Below, piece after piece: positions 1 through 5,952 of a stretch of 14,326 bases of DNA. The DNA is from Treponema sp. (GTDB taxonomy: Bacteria > Spirochaetota > Spirochaetia > Treponematales > Treponemataceae). Within the stretch, counting starts at the first letter, position 1, and each line of letters starts with the position of its first letter. Where the stretch lies: positions 1 to 14,326 of the forward strand of contig JAGADS010000314.1 in assembly GCA_017613485.1 (NCBI GenBank). The letters run 5' to 3'. Below the pieces are notes generated by a model that saw only the letters and a list, made by a program, of their open reading frames with translations, did no database searches and was not told the origin of the DNA. Both the position numbers and the translations under genes were made by a program.

Positions 1-644
1 CAGCCACAGGAAAAACGATTGCGGAAAACATCAAGGGTGTAAGAAACCGCAACCCAGAGATCCTGCGTCCAATAGAAAATCCGTTCAGCGACAATGGTGG
101 TATTGCCATCCTGTTCGGAAACCTTGCACCAAACGGAACTGTAGTAAAGAGATCAGCATGTGCAAAGGAACTCATGAAGCATTCAGGACCTGCACGCGTA
201 TTCAATGACGAAAGCGAGGCTATGGAAGCCGTTCAGAAAAAGAACCTCCATCCGGGCGATGTTGTGGTCATCCGCTACGAAGGACCAAAGGGTGGACCAG
301 GAATGCGTGAGATGCTTGCAGTAACAGCGGCTCTTGCAGGACAGGGCTTGGACAAAGAGGTTGCCCTGATTACCGACGGACGTTTCAGCGGTGCAACAAG
401 AGGCGCTTCACTTGGACACTGTTCACCGGAAGCGGCAGACGGAGGACCGATCGCACTCGTACAGGAAGGAGACACAATCACTCTGGACATCAACAACTAC
501 AAGATTCACCTTGAAGTAAGCGATGAGGAGCTTGCAAAACGAAAGGCAGCCTGGAAATGTCCTGAACCAAAGGTAAAGCACGGCTATTTGGCACGCTATG
601 CTAAGCTGGTATCAAGCGCAGACAAGGGTGCCATCCTCCGCTAA
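1..644 (+). CDS. ilvD: Dihydroxy-acid dehydratase, C-terminal part (5' end outside window)
   Basis: This is the last 213 codons of dihydroxy-acid dehydratase, which dehydrates dihydroxyisovalerate and dihydroxymethylvalerate to the 2-oxo acids in valine and isoleucine synthesis. It is a cytoplasmic Fe-S enzyme. The reading frame is open from base 3 and ends with TAA at 642-644. The visible part begins with ATGKTIAEN and contains [20 protein letters not shown], then [22 protein letters not shown] and [13 protein letters not shown], all characteristic of the IlvD/Edd family C-terminal domain. The pathway neighbour ilvB downstream favours IlvD over phosphogluconate dehydratase (Edd). The internal ATG at 174 is not a gene start, because family sequence continues upstream of it. 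Catalytic Fe-S cysteines of the N-terminal part lie outside the window and cannot be checked. Confidence 0.95.
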   Translation, partial: ATGKTIAENIKGVRNRNPEILRPIENPFSDNGGIAILFGNLAPNGTVVKRSACAKELMKHSGPARVFNDESEAMEAVQKKNLHPGDVVVIRYEGPKGGPGMREMLAVTAALAGQGLDKEVALITDGRFSGATRGASLGHCSPEAADGGPIALVQEGDTITLDINNYKIHLEVSDEELAKRKAAWKCPEPKVKHGYLARYAKLVSSADKGAILR

Positions 645-680
645 ATACTTGTTTTTATTTACAAAATAGAGTACTATTGG

Positions 681-735
681 TACGGTGTTTTCTTCCATAT
701 TATTTGATTGGAAAAAGACACCGTATTATTTTTTT
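681..735 (+). terminator. Intrinsic-terminator-like hairpin between ilvD and ilvB
   Basis: Bases 681-696 can pair with 710-725 in a 16-position stem with one mismatch (692/714) and one G-T wobble. The loop is 13 nt. The stem is followed at once by a T-rich run, 726-735, which is all T except one A. This has the form of a factor-independent terminator. It lies 37 bases after the ilvD stop, but its T-tract ends only 2 bases before the ilvB ribosome binding site (738-742). It could end the ilvD transcript, or act as a leaky terminator or attenuator that lowers ilvB expression. No leader peptide, T-box or antiterminator partner is clear in the 36 bases before it. Confidence 0.8.
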
Positions 736-737
736 CT

Positions 738-752
738 AGGAGTTCAAAATTG
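738..752 (+). promoter_or_regulatory. Ribosome binding site that sets the ilvB TTG start
   Basis: AGGAG at 738-742 is followed by 7 nt and TTG at 750-752. The reading frame is also open from an earlier TTG at 708, but that codon lies in the loop and 3' arm of the terminator hairpin and has no ribosome binding site. Starting at 750 gives the N-terminus MKITGSRVVIECL, which is where acetolactate synthases normally begin. Confidence 0.85.
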
Positions 753-2465
753 AAGATTACAGGCTCTCGTGTGGTTATTGAATGCCTTGTTGAGCAGGGC
801 GTAGACACAGTTTTTGGTTACCCCGGTGGTGCTATTTTAAATGTTTATGATGAATTATATAAGAACAGCGACAGAATCCGCCATATCCTGACTGCCCATG
901 AGCAGGGTGCTTCCCATGCCGCAGACGGTTATGCACGTTCAACCGGCAAAGTCGGTGTAGTATTTGCAACAAGCGGTCCTGGTGCCACAAACCTCGTAAC
1001 AGGAATTGCAACAGCCTACATGGACTCTTCCCCGATTGTCGCAATTACATGCAATGTTCCCACTACACTTCTGGGAAAGGACTCTTTCCAGGAGATTGAC
1101 ATAACCGGCGTAACAATGCCTATCACAAAGCACAACTATATCGTCCGCAACGTAGAGGAGCTTGCAGATGTCATCCGTGAGGCATTCATCATTGCAAAAA
1201 GCGGAAGACCGGGTCCTGTACTGATTGACATTCCAAAAGAAGTCACCGCAAAAGAAGTTGAATTCGAGCCTCTCAAAAACGCAGATGAGATTGCAAAGAG
1301 GATTCAGGACAAGAACATTCATCTCAAGAGGTCACTTAATCCTCCTTCCCCAAGCGACGAGGAGATCAAGAAAGCGGCCGAGATAATCAACAACGCAAAA
1401 AGACCTGTAATCTATGCAGGTGGCGGAATCATCATCGGTAACGCAAGCGAAGAGCTTCTTGCCCTTGCACAGACCGCAGACATTCCGGTATCAGAAAGCA
1501 TGATGGCACGCTCAGCATTCCCGTCAAGCAACAGCCTGAACCTTGGCATGGTTGGAATGCACGGAACAAAGGCAAGCAACATGGCAGTTACCGAAAGCGA
1601 CCTTGTCCTTGCACTGGGCTCACGTTTCTCTGACCGTGTAATCTCAAATCCGCAGCATTTCGCAGAGAACAGCCAGGTATTCCACATCGACATTGATGCC
1701 GCGGAGATCAACAAGAACATCCCTGTATCAGGAAAGCTCATCGGAAACGTAAAGGACATACTCAAGCGTCTTCTTCCGTTAATCAAGAAGGCAGACCATT
1801 CAGAATGGAAAAACAAGATTGCAGAATGGAAAAAGGATTATCCAAAGATTTACGACGAGAATCCGGCAGACTCAATCAACCCGAAATTCCTGTGCGAGTG
1901 CATCCACAAGATTGCAGGAGACGATACATTCATCACGACAGAGGTTGGAGAGCACCAGCTTTGGACAGCCCAGCACTATCCGTTTGAAAAGCCACGTACA
2001 TTCGTCACATCAGGCGGACTTGGAACAATGGGCTTTGGAACTGGAGCCGCAATGGGTATTCAGTTTGCAAATCCAAAGGCACGTGTCGTTCATATCGCAG
2101 GAGACGGTTCATTCCGCATGAACTGCAACGAGCTGGCAACAATCTCCCACTATAACCTGCCATTGGTGATTGTAGTGGTGAACAACGGAACACTTGGAAA
2201 CGTACGTCTGTGGCAAAAGGCCTTCTACGGCGAGAGATACAGTGCAACAACACTTGATTTCGGACCTGACTGGGTAAAGCTTGCCGCTGCATACGGAATC
2301 GACGGTTACAAGGCAAACAATGCAGCTGAATTCGAGAAGGTGTTCGCTGAGGCATTCAAGAGCGGAAAACCTGCCGTTATCGATGCAAAGGTTGACATTG
2401 ATGTTCCTGTTCTTCCTATGGTTCCGGGTGGAAGGGCCATCTATGATCAGATCATGGACCTGTAA
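750..2465 (+). CDS. ilvB: Acetolactate (acetohydroxyacid) synthase large subunit, TTG start
   Basis: This thiamine-diphosphate enzyme condenses pyruvate with pyruvate or 2-oxobutyrate, the first common step of branched-chain amino acid synthesis. From TTG 750 the protein has 571 residues, the usual length of the large subunit. The N-terminal domain has FGYPGGAILNVYDELY and the catalytic glutamate E51 in HEQGASHAADGYAR. The central domain has GSRFSDRV (R292-R296), close to the RFDDR motif of FAD-dependent anabolic enzymes and absent from catabolic AlsS, so I favour the anabolic form. The C-terminal domain has the thiamine-diphosphate motif from GDGS (451-454) to NN (478-479). No ilvN regulatory-subunit gene follows; a DtxR-type regulator starts 30 bp downstream. 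Expression must pass, or start beyond, the hairpin at 681-735. A 585-residue version from TTG 708 is less likely. Confidence 0.95.
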   Translation: MKITGSRVVIECLVEQGVDTVFGYPGGAILNVYDELYKNSDRIRHILTAHEQGASHAADGYARSTGKVGVVFATSGPGATNLVTGIATAYMDSSPIVAITCNVPTTLLGKDSFQEIDITGVTMPITKHNYIVRNVEELADVIREAFIIAKSGRPGPVLIDIPKEVTAKEVEFEPLKNADEIAKRIQDKNIHLKRSLNPPSPSDEEIKKAAEIINNAKRPVIYAGGGIIIGNASEELLALAQTADIPVSESMMARSAFPSSNSLNLGMVGMHGTKASNMAVTESDLVLALGSRFSDRVISNPQHFAENSQVFHIDIDAAEINKNIPVSGKLIGNVKDILKRLLPLIKKADHSEWKNKIAEWKKDYPKIYDENPADSINPKFLCECIHKIAGDDTFITTEVGEHQLWTAQHYPFEKPRTFVTSGGLGTMGFGTGAAMGIQFANPKARVVHIAGDGSFRMNCNELATISHYNLPLVIVVVNNGTLGNVRLWQKAFYGERYSATTLDFGPDWVKLAAAYGIDGYKANNAAEFEKVFAEAFKSGKPAVIDAKVDIDVPVLPMVPGGRAIYDQIMDL

Positions 2466-2495
2466 GGGCGTTGATTTATAGGATATCAGTTTAAT

Positions 2496-2972
2496 ATGAA
2501 AGACATTCATGAATCAGGCGAGGATTATCTTGAGGCAATTCTGATGTTGCAAAAAGAAAACGGAAAAGTCCGTTCAATTGATGTGGCACGAAGGCTTGGA
2601 GTCTCAAAACCCAGCGTGAGCCGGGCAATGGGAATTCTGGTATCACACGGATACCTCACCATATCACAGACAGGTAATCTTGAGCTTACGGAAAAAGGTC
2701 AGGAAACAGCGCATGAAGTTTTTGGAAGGCACATTCTGCTCACCGATTTTCTTATGACAATCACAGGAGTCGGATATGATCAGGCCGAAAAAAACGCATG
2801 TAAGATTGAGCATGATATTGACGATGACGTAAAAGAAGGAATCATAAAGTGGATGATTAAGAATACAGACTGTGCTGACTGCAAGGACAAGGAAAAACAT
2901 TCATGTTATCTTGCATACCAGAAACAATGCAGTGATAACACCAAGAAACAGAAAAAGAAAGGAGAAAACTAA
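2496..2972 (+). CDS. DtxR/MntR-family metal-dependent transcriptional regulator with Cys-rich tail
   Basis: This 158-residue protein is a metal-sensing repressor of the DtxR/MntR family. Residues 1-70 form the winged-helix DNA-binding domain (EDYLEAIL, then VARRLGVSKPSVSRAMGIL as helix-turn-helix). Residues about 71-122 are the dimerisation and metal domain. Metal-ligand positions that can be read by analogy are D10, H79, C102, E105 and H106. C102/E105/H106 match DtxR numbering and chemistry, while D10 matches the MntR aspartate (DtxR has Met). There is no SH3-like third domain, so it is MntR-sized. The tail has C126, C129, C137 and C145 (spacing CX2C-X7-C-X7-C), possibly a further metal or redox site. 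The ribosome binding site (AGGA 2480-2483) is 12 nt away and weak. It sits between ilvB and the ABC importer genes, whose regulation by it is possible but unproven. Confidence 0.9.
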   Translation: MKDIHESGEDYLEAILMLQKENGKVRSIDVARRLGVSKPSVSRAMGILVSHGYLTISQTGNLELTEKGQETAHEVFGRHILLTDFLMTITGVGYDQAEKNACKIEHDIDDDVKEGIIKWMIKNTDCADCKDKEKHSCYLAYQKQCSDNTKKQKKKGEN

Positions 2973-2976
2973 AATT
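2960..2976 (+). promoter_or_regulatory. Ribosome binding site pointing to an ATT start codon
   Basis: AGGAG at 2960-2964 is followed by 9 nt and ATT at 2974-2976. The stop codon of the regulator (2970-2972) falls inside the spacer. In this frame no ATG, GTG, TTG or CTG lies between GTG 2932 and the hydrophobic core of the signal peptide, so ATT is the only codon at a suitable distance that could start the binding protein. Confidence 0.65.
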
Positions 2977-3783
2977 AAAAAATCAATAGGAATACTTACG
3001 GCTTTATTACTGGCTGGCGTAATGACAGTCACATCATGTGCAAAAAAAAGCGGGACAGACAATTCACTTGAAGAAACAAAGAAAAACGGAACTCTGGTGA
3101 TGGGCCTTGATGACTCATTTCCTCCAATGGGTTTCAGGGACAAGAACAACGAAATAGTCGGTTATGACGTTGACCTTGCAAAGGAAGTTGCAAAAAGACT
3201 TGGTGTCACGCTCAAGCTGCAGCCGATTGACTGGGCAACAAAGGAGCAGGAGCTCAACACAAAAAAGATTGACTGCATCTGGAACGGTTTTACAATGACA
3301 AAGGAACGTCAGGAAGCAATGGCATTTACAAAAGCATATCTTGACAATGCTCAGGTTGTAATCGTAAAGAATGACAGCACAATCCAGAATACAAATGATT
3401 TGAACGGAAAGCTCATTGGTGTTCAGGCAGGATCTTCTGCATGGGATGCCGTAAGCGCAGACACAAACCTCTTGAATTCCCTGGCCGGTGTAGTTGAATT
3501 CGAGGAGAACCTTACAGCACTTAATGACCTTGGAATCGGAAACATCGATGCAGTGGTCATGGATCTTGTTGTTGCCGAATACACAATCAAGCAGGCAGGC
3601 TATCCTTACAGGATTCTTGCACAGGGACTTGCAAATGAGGAATACGGCGTTGCATTCAGGAAGAACGACTTAAAGCTCCGTGATGAAGTTCAGAAAATAC
3701 TTGAGGAAATGGAAAAGGACGGAACTGTCGCATCAATCTGCAATGAATGGTTCGGCAGGAATATTTCTGTAATAGGACGCTAA
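2974..3783 (+). CDS. Polar amino acid ABC transporter substrate-binding lipoprotein (probable ATT start)
   Basis: This is an extracytoplasmic solute-binding protein of family 3 that delivers a polar or charged amino acid to the permease. From ATT 2974 it has 269 residues. Its lipoprotein signal peptide runs MKKSIGILTALLLAGVMTV to the lipobox TSC, with lipidated C22. The mature domain begins GTLVMGLDDSFPPMGF and continues with IVGYDVDLAKEVAKRLG, KKIDCIWNGFTMTKERQ, and GKLIGVQAGSSAWDAV at the hinge. It ends with DGTVASICNEWFG. The frame extends upstream to ATG 2872, but that start would add 34 mostly basic residues and overlap the regulator by 101 bp, so I reject it. The permease ATG follows the stop with no gap. 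The exact amino acid transported (for example cystine or glutamine) cannot be told from the sequence. Confidence 0.92.
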   Translation: MKKSIGILTALLLAGVMTVTSCAKKSGTDNSLEETKKNGTLVMGLDDSFPPMGFRDKNNEIVGYDVDLAKEVAKRLGVTLKLQPIDWATKEQELNTKKIDCIWNGFTMTKERQEAMAFTKAYLDNAQVVIVKNDSTIQNTNDLNGKLIGVQAGSSAWDAVSADTNLLNSLAGVVEFEENLTALNDLGIGNIDAVVMDLVVAEYTIKQAGYPYRILAQGLANEEYGVAFRKNDLKLRDEVQKILEEMEKDGTVASICNEWFGRNISVIGR

Positions 3784-4446
3784 ATGCAGGAATACTTTGC
3801 CAGAATGGACATCGGAAACCTTATCCTTGTAATGCTTAAGAGTTCCGGTGTCAGCCTTGAAGTTTTTTTTCTTACACTTCTTTTTTCAATTCCGCTTGCA
3901 CTTTTAATATGCATGGGGCGGATGTCCAAAATAAAAATCATATCAAAGCTTACGTCTTTTTTTCTTCTGATAATTCGCGGCACTCCATTGATGCTTCAGC
4001 TGATTTTCGTTTACTTTGCTCCACCCTATATTTTCGGTACTGGAATGCAGCGTTTTACGGCGGCGATTGTTGCAATGGTGATTAACTATGCATGTTATTT
4101 TGCGGAGATTTATCGTGGAGGAATTCAGTCAATACCTGTGGGACAATATGAGGCTTCTTCTGTGCTTGGTTTTACAAGGGGACAGACTTTTTTCAGGATT
4201 GTGCTTCCTCAGGTCATAAAGAAAATAATTCCTGCCATGGGAAACGAGGTCATTACCCTTGTAAAGGATACGGCTCTTGTTCAGGTTCTGGGTGTGGCGG
4301 AACTGTTCCATGTTGCAAAAACTCAGAGCGGCCGTCTTGTAAGCGTTCTTCCCCTTTTCATTGCAGGCCTTTTTTACTGCGTAATGAACTGGGGTGTTAC
4401 AAAAGCATTTGATTTTGCGGAGAAAAAACTTGACTACTACAAATGA
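3784..4446 (+). CDS. Amino acid ABC transporter permease (HisM/GlnP type)
   Basis: This 220-residue inner-membrane permease belongs to the His/Glu/Gln/Arg family and forms the channel of the importer. Hydrophobic segments include residues about 14-40 (VSLEVFFLTLLFSIPLALLI), 53-80, 85-105 and 185-205. The family motif RGTPLMLQLIF is present. The EAA loop that contacts the ATPase spans about residues 120-170, from EASSVLGFTRGQ through FFRIVLPQVIKKIIPAMGNE to LVKDTALVQVLG. The ATG directly follows the binding-protein stop, with AGGA at 3774-3777 six bases upstream. Its 3' end overlaps the ATPase gene by 17 bp, which supports translational coupling. A single permease suggests a homodimer, as is usual for this family when only one permease gene is present. 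Confidence 0.95.
   Translation: MQEYFARMDIGNLILVMLKSSGVSLEVFFLTLLFSIPLALLICMGRMSKIKIISKLTSFFLLIIRGTPLMLQLIFVYFAPPYIFGTGMQRFTAAIVAMVINYACYFAEIYRGGIQSIPVGQYEASSVLGFTRGQTFFRIVLPQVIKKIIPAMGNEVITLVKDTALVQVLGVAELFHVAKTQSGRLVSVLPLFIAGLFYCVMNWGVTKAFDFAEKKLDYYK
4419..4432 (+). promoter_or_regulatory. Ribosome binding site that sets the ATPase TTG start
   Basis: GGAG at 4419-4422, inside the permease gene, is followed by 7 nt and TTG at 4430-4432. The frame is open from GTG 4394, but that codon has no ribosome binding site and would add 12 residues (beginning LQKHLILRRKN) not expected of this family. Starting at 4430 gives MTTTNDSIIQVENLSKNFG. Confidence 0.8.
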
Positions 4447-5194
4447 TTCAATTATTCAAGTTGAAAACTTATCCAAGAACTTCGGTGAACTCAGCGTCAT
4501 ACGTGACATTTCTTTTGAAGTCCATCAGGGAGAAGTCCTTGGCATAATCGGTCCGTCTGGAAGCGGAAAATCAACTTTGCTCAGATGCATTACACAGCTT
4601 GAGAAAGTAACCGGCGGCTCAATTACAATCTGCGGACAAAAACTTGTAGATAACGGCGTGTATGCAGACAAGAAAACTCTAAGGGAAATCGGGCTCAAGG
4701 TGGGACTTGTATTTCAGAATTTTCATCTATTCCCTCACCTTTCCGTAATGCAGAACATAACAGAGGCACAGAGGCTTGTCCTTAAACGAGGCAAAGAGGA
4801 ATCTGAACAGACTGCCATTGAGCTTTTGAAAAAAATGAATCTGGACGACAAGGCGAAAAACTATCCATGCCAGCTTAGCGGTGGCCAGCAGCAGAGAGTA
4901 AGCATTGCACGTGCCCTTGCACTTAATCCGCAGGTATTGTTCTTTGATGAACCTACATCGGCACTGGACCCTGAGCTTACAGGAGAAATACTTGAGGTCA
5001 TACGTGAGCTTGCAAAAACGAGCATGACAATGGTTGTCGTAACCCATGAAATGTCTTTTGCACGTGACACAAGCGACCACATTATTTTCATGGACGGCGG
5101 AGTAATAGTAGAACAGGGGGACAGTCAGACTGTAATCGGCAGTCCCAAAGAAGAACGCACAAAGCAGTTCCTTAAAAGATTCAATGCTCTGTGA
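4430..5194 (+). CDS. Amino acid ABC transporter ATP-binding protein (GlnQ/HisP type), TTG start
   Basis: This cytoplasmic ATPase powers the importer formed with the two preceding gene products. From TTG 4430 it has 254 residues, a typical length. It shows IIQVENLSKNFGELSVIRDI at the N-terminus, Walker A GPSGSGKST (41-49), the Q-loop in GLVFQNFHLFPHLSV, the ABC signature LSGGQQQR (about 149-156), Walker B with VLFFDEPTSALDP, and the H-loop in VVTHEMSFARD. The TSALDPELTGEIL stretch is typical of the polar amino acid subfamily. The gene overlaps the permease by 17 bp at its start. Its 3' end overlaps the oppositely oriented flavin reductase gene by 14 bp (5181-5194), so no separate terminator fits between them. 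Confidence 0.95.
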   Translation: MTTTNDSIIQVENLSKNFGELSVIRDISFEVHQGEVLGIIGPSGSGKSTLLRCITQLEKVTGGSITICGQKLVDNGVYADKKTLREIGLKVGLVFQNFHLFPHLSVMQNITEAQRLVLKRGKEESEQTAIELLKKMNLDDKAKNYPCQLSGGQQQRVSIARALALNPQVLFFDEPTSALDPELTGEILEVIRELAKTSMTMVVVTHEMSFARDTSDHIIFMDGGVIVEQGDSQTVIGSPKEERTKQFLKRFNAL

Positions 5195-5639
5195 TTCTCT
5201 TGTAAGCGGCCAAAGCCTCTCCCATAATCAATTCGATTGAGCCTTCCTCAATAGAACGCAAAAAGCGGAATTCAATCCAGCCGGAAATCAAGTCTATCGG
5301 GAGCATGACATCAACAACAGATGCTTTTTCTCCGTGAATCGAAAACATCTTGAACTTATCGGCAGTGGGACTGGAAACAGAGCCTGTCTGCTCGATGAAA
5401 AGTGCCTTGGGATCATTGGGTATTGCAACGGCAAATTCCCTGCGCATCTTTATGTTCGCAACGGCCTGATGGTCAGGATCCGAGCTGAAGATCACGCGTG
5501 TAACAGGATCATAGTCCATGGGCATAATCCAGCCGTATGGAGTTAAATTGTAAACACCAGCCCCCTTTGTAGCAACAACCGCCGGGGAAGTAATCATCGT
5601 ATAGGCCTTCTTAAGGTCAACCTTTTCAAAATCTGCCAT
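5181..5639 (-). CDS. Flavin reductase-like FMN-binding protein
   Basis: This 152-residue protein resembles the flavin reductase-like (FMN-binding split-barrel) family, whose members bind FMN and often reduce flavin with NAD(P)H or carry electrons. Visible signs are the N-terminal VDLKKAYTMITSPAVVATKG, then YNLTPYGWIMPMDYDPVTRVIFS, which occupies the position where relatives have a flavin-contacting strand and loop, and then REFAVAIPNDP. The C-terminal part SGWIEFRFLRSIEEGSIELIMGEAL fits the final barrel strands. The start is ATG at 5637-5639, with AGGAG (5645-5649, minus strand) 5 nt upstream. A promoter lies at 5675-5703. The gene is monocistronic here and converges on the ABC cluster. Its redox partner is unknown, and an electron-carrier role (flavoredoxin-like) is as possible as a reductase. 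Confidence 0.8.
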   Translation of the reverse strand: MADFEKVDLKKAYTMITSPAVVATKGAGVYNLTPYGWIMPMDYDPVTRVIFSSDPDHQAVANIKMRREFAVAIPNDPKALFIEQTGSVSSPTADKFKMFSIHGEKASVVDVMLPIDLISGWIEFRFLRSIEEGSIELIMGEALAAYKRITEH

Positions 5640-5674
5640 ATTTGCTCCTGAAGTCCAAATAAAGATTCAATTCA

Positions 5675-5703
5675 ATTCTAGCATGTAAAAGATTTTAAAT
5701 CAA
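5675..5703 (-). promoter_or_regulatory. Sigma-70-type promoter for the flavin reductase-like gene
   Basis: Read on the minus strand, -35 TTGATT (5698-5703) and -10 TAGAAT (5675-5680) are separated by exactly 17 bp. Transcription would start near 5668 and give a leader of about 29 nt containing the AGGAG ribosome binding site. The spacing and match are good, but the call rests on sequence alone. Confidence 0.65.
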
Positions 5704-5704
5704 A

Positions 5705-5741
5705 TTCTGAGCCGACAAACCTTACGGTTTGCGGTCAAATC
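5705..5741. repeat. Structured intergenic repeat, copy A
   Basis: This 37-bp unit starts TTCTGAGCCGAC and ends GCGGTCAAATC. It folds as outer stem CCG (5712-5714) with CGG (5732-5734), a bulged A, then inner stem CAAACC (5716-5721) with GGTTTG (5726-5731) around a TTAC loop. Copy B, 40 bp downstream, has the same flanks with substitutions and a different inner hairpin. It lies between two divergent promoters and is predicted to be in neither transcript. Confidence 0.6.
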
Positions 5742-5773
5742 CTGTCATATCAGGATTCTTTCAGAACCTGATA
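5738..5773. repeat. Two mutually exclusive hairpins between repeat copies
   Basis: Bases 5738-5744 pair with 5751-5757 (7 bp, 6-nt loop). Alternatively 5748-5754 pair with 5767-5773 (7 bp), and the stem extends inward as TTCT (5756-5759) with AGAA (5763-5766) past one bulged A. The two folds share bases 5748-5757, so only one can form at a time. No T-tract follows either one, so neither looks like a terminator. Confidence 0.5.
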
Positions 5774-5780
5774 AACCAAT

Positions 5781-5826
5781 TTCTAAGCTGACTCGTTTGG
5801 CTTCCGCCAAACTTGCAGTTAAAATC
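5781..5826. repeat. Structured intergenic repeat, copy B
   Basis: This 46-bp unit starts TTCTAAGCTGAC and ends GCAGTTAAAATC, matching copy A at both flanks. Outer stem CTG (5788-5790) pairs with CAG (5816-5818). Inner stem GTTTGGC (5795-5801) pairs perfectly with GCCAAAC (5806-5812) around a TTCC loop. Against copy A the outer pair changes from C-G to T-A on both arms, which is a compensatory change. The inner stem is unrelated in sequence but at the same place. Confidence 0.6.
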
Positions 5827-5846
5827 ATAGAGCAGATGTGCATGCC

Positions 5847-5875
5847 TTGTAAAACTACCGATATTGAATTATAAT
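5847..5875 (+). promoter_or_regulatory. Sigma-70-type promoter for the large lipoprotein gene
   Basis: A -35 TTGTAA (5847-5852) and a perfect -10 TATAAT (5870-5875) are separated by 17 bp. Transcription would start near 5882, giving a leader of about 70 nt that is AT-rich and ends with the strong AGGAGG site. Confidence 0.65.
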
Positions 5876-5937
5876 TTAACTAGTACTTACGCATTATAAA
5901 GTATGCATTCTTAATTCTGCATTATATATTAACCAAG

Positions 5938-5952
5938 AGGAGGCTTTTTTTT
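5938..5952 (+). promoter_or_regulatory. Strong ribosome binding site with a T8 tract before the ATG
   Basis: AGGAGG (5938-5943) is a full-strength ribosome binding site. The 9-nt spacer to ATG 5953 is one C and eight T (5945-5952). Gain or loss of T by slippage would change the spacing and could tune translation. Confidence 0.8.

Noticed and set aside
275..496. Minus-strand ORF inside ilvD, and similar antisense ORFs inside ilvB, the lipoprotein and other genes
   Set aside because: They are shadows of well-supported genes in other frames, with no ribosome binding sites or recognisable domains.
645..737. T-box or peptide-leader attenuator before ilvB
   Set aside because: The leader before the hairpin is only about 36 nt after the ilvD stop, too short for a T-box, and contains no small ORF rich in Ile, Leu or Val codons.
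708..749. TTG 708 as start of ilvB
   Set aside because: The codon sits in the loop and 3' arm of the terminator-like hairpin, has no ribosome binding site, and adds residues not expected in the family.
2872..2973. ATG 2872 as start of the binding protein
   Set aside because: It has no ribosome binding site, overlaps the regulator by 101 bp, and would place a long basic stretch before an otherwise complete signal peptide.
5705..5826. Integron attC sites
   Set aside because: The hairpins are imperfect palindromes, as attC sites are, but I could not find the conserved R and L box core sequences, and no integrase or cassette-like gene is nearby.
5705..5826. CRISPR array
   Set aside because: There are only two degenerate copies, with unequal lengths and no regular spacer series.
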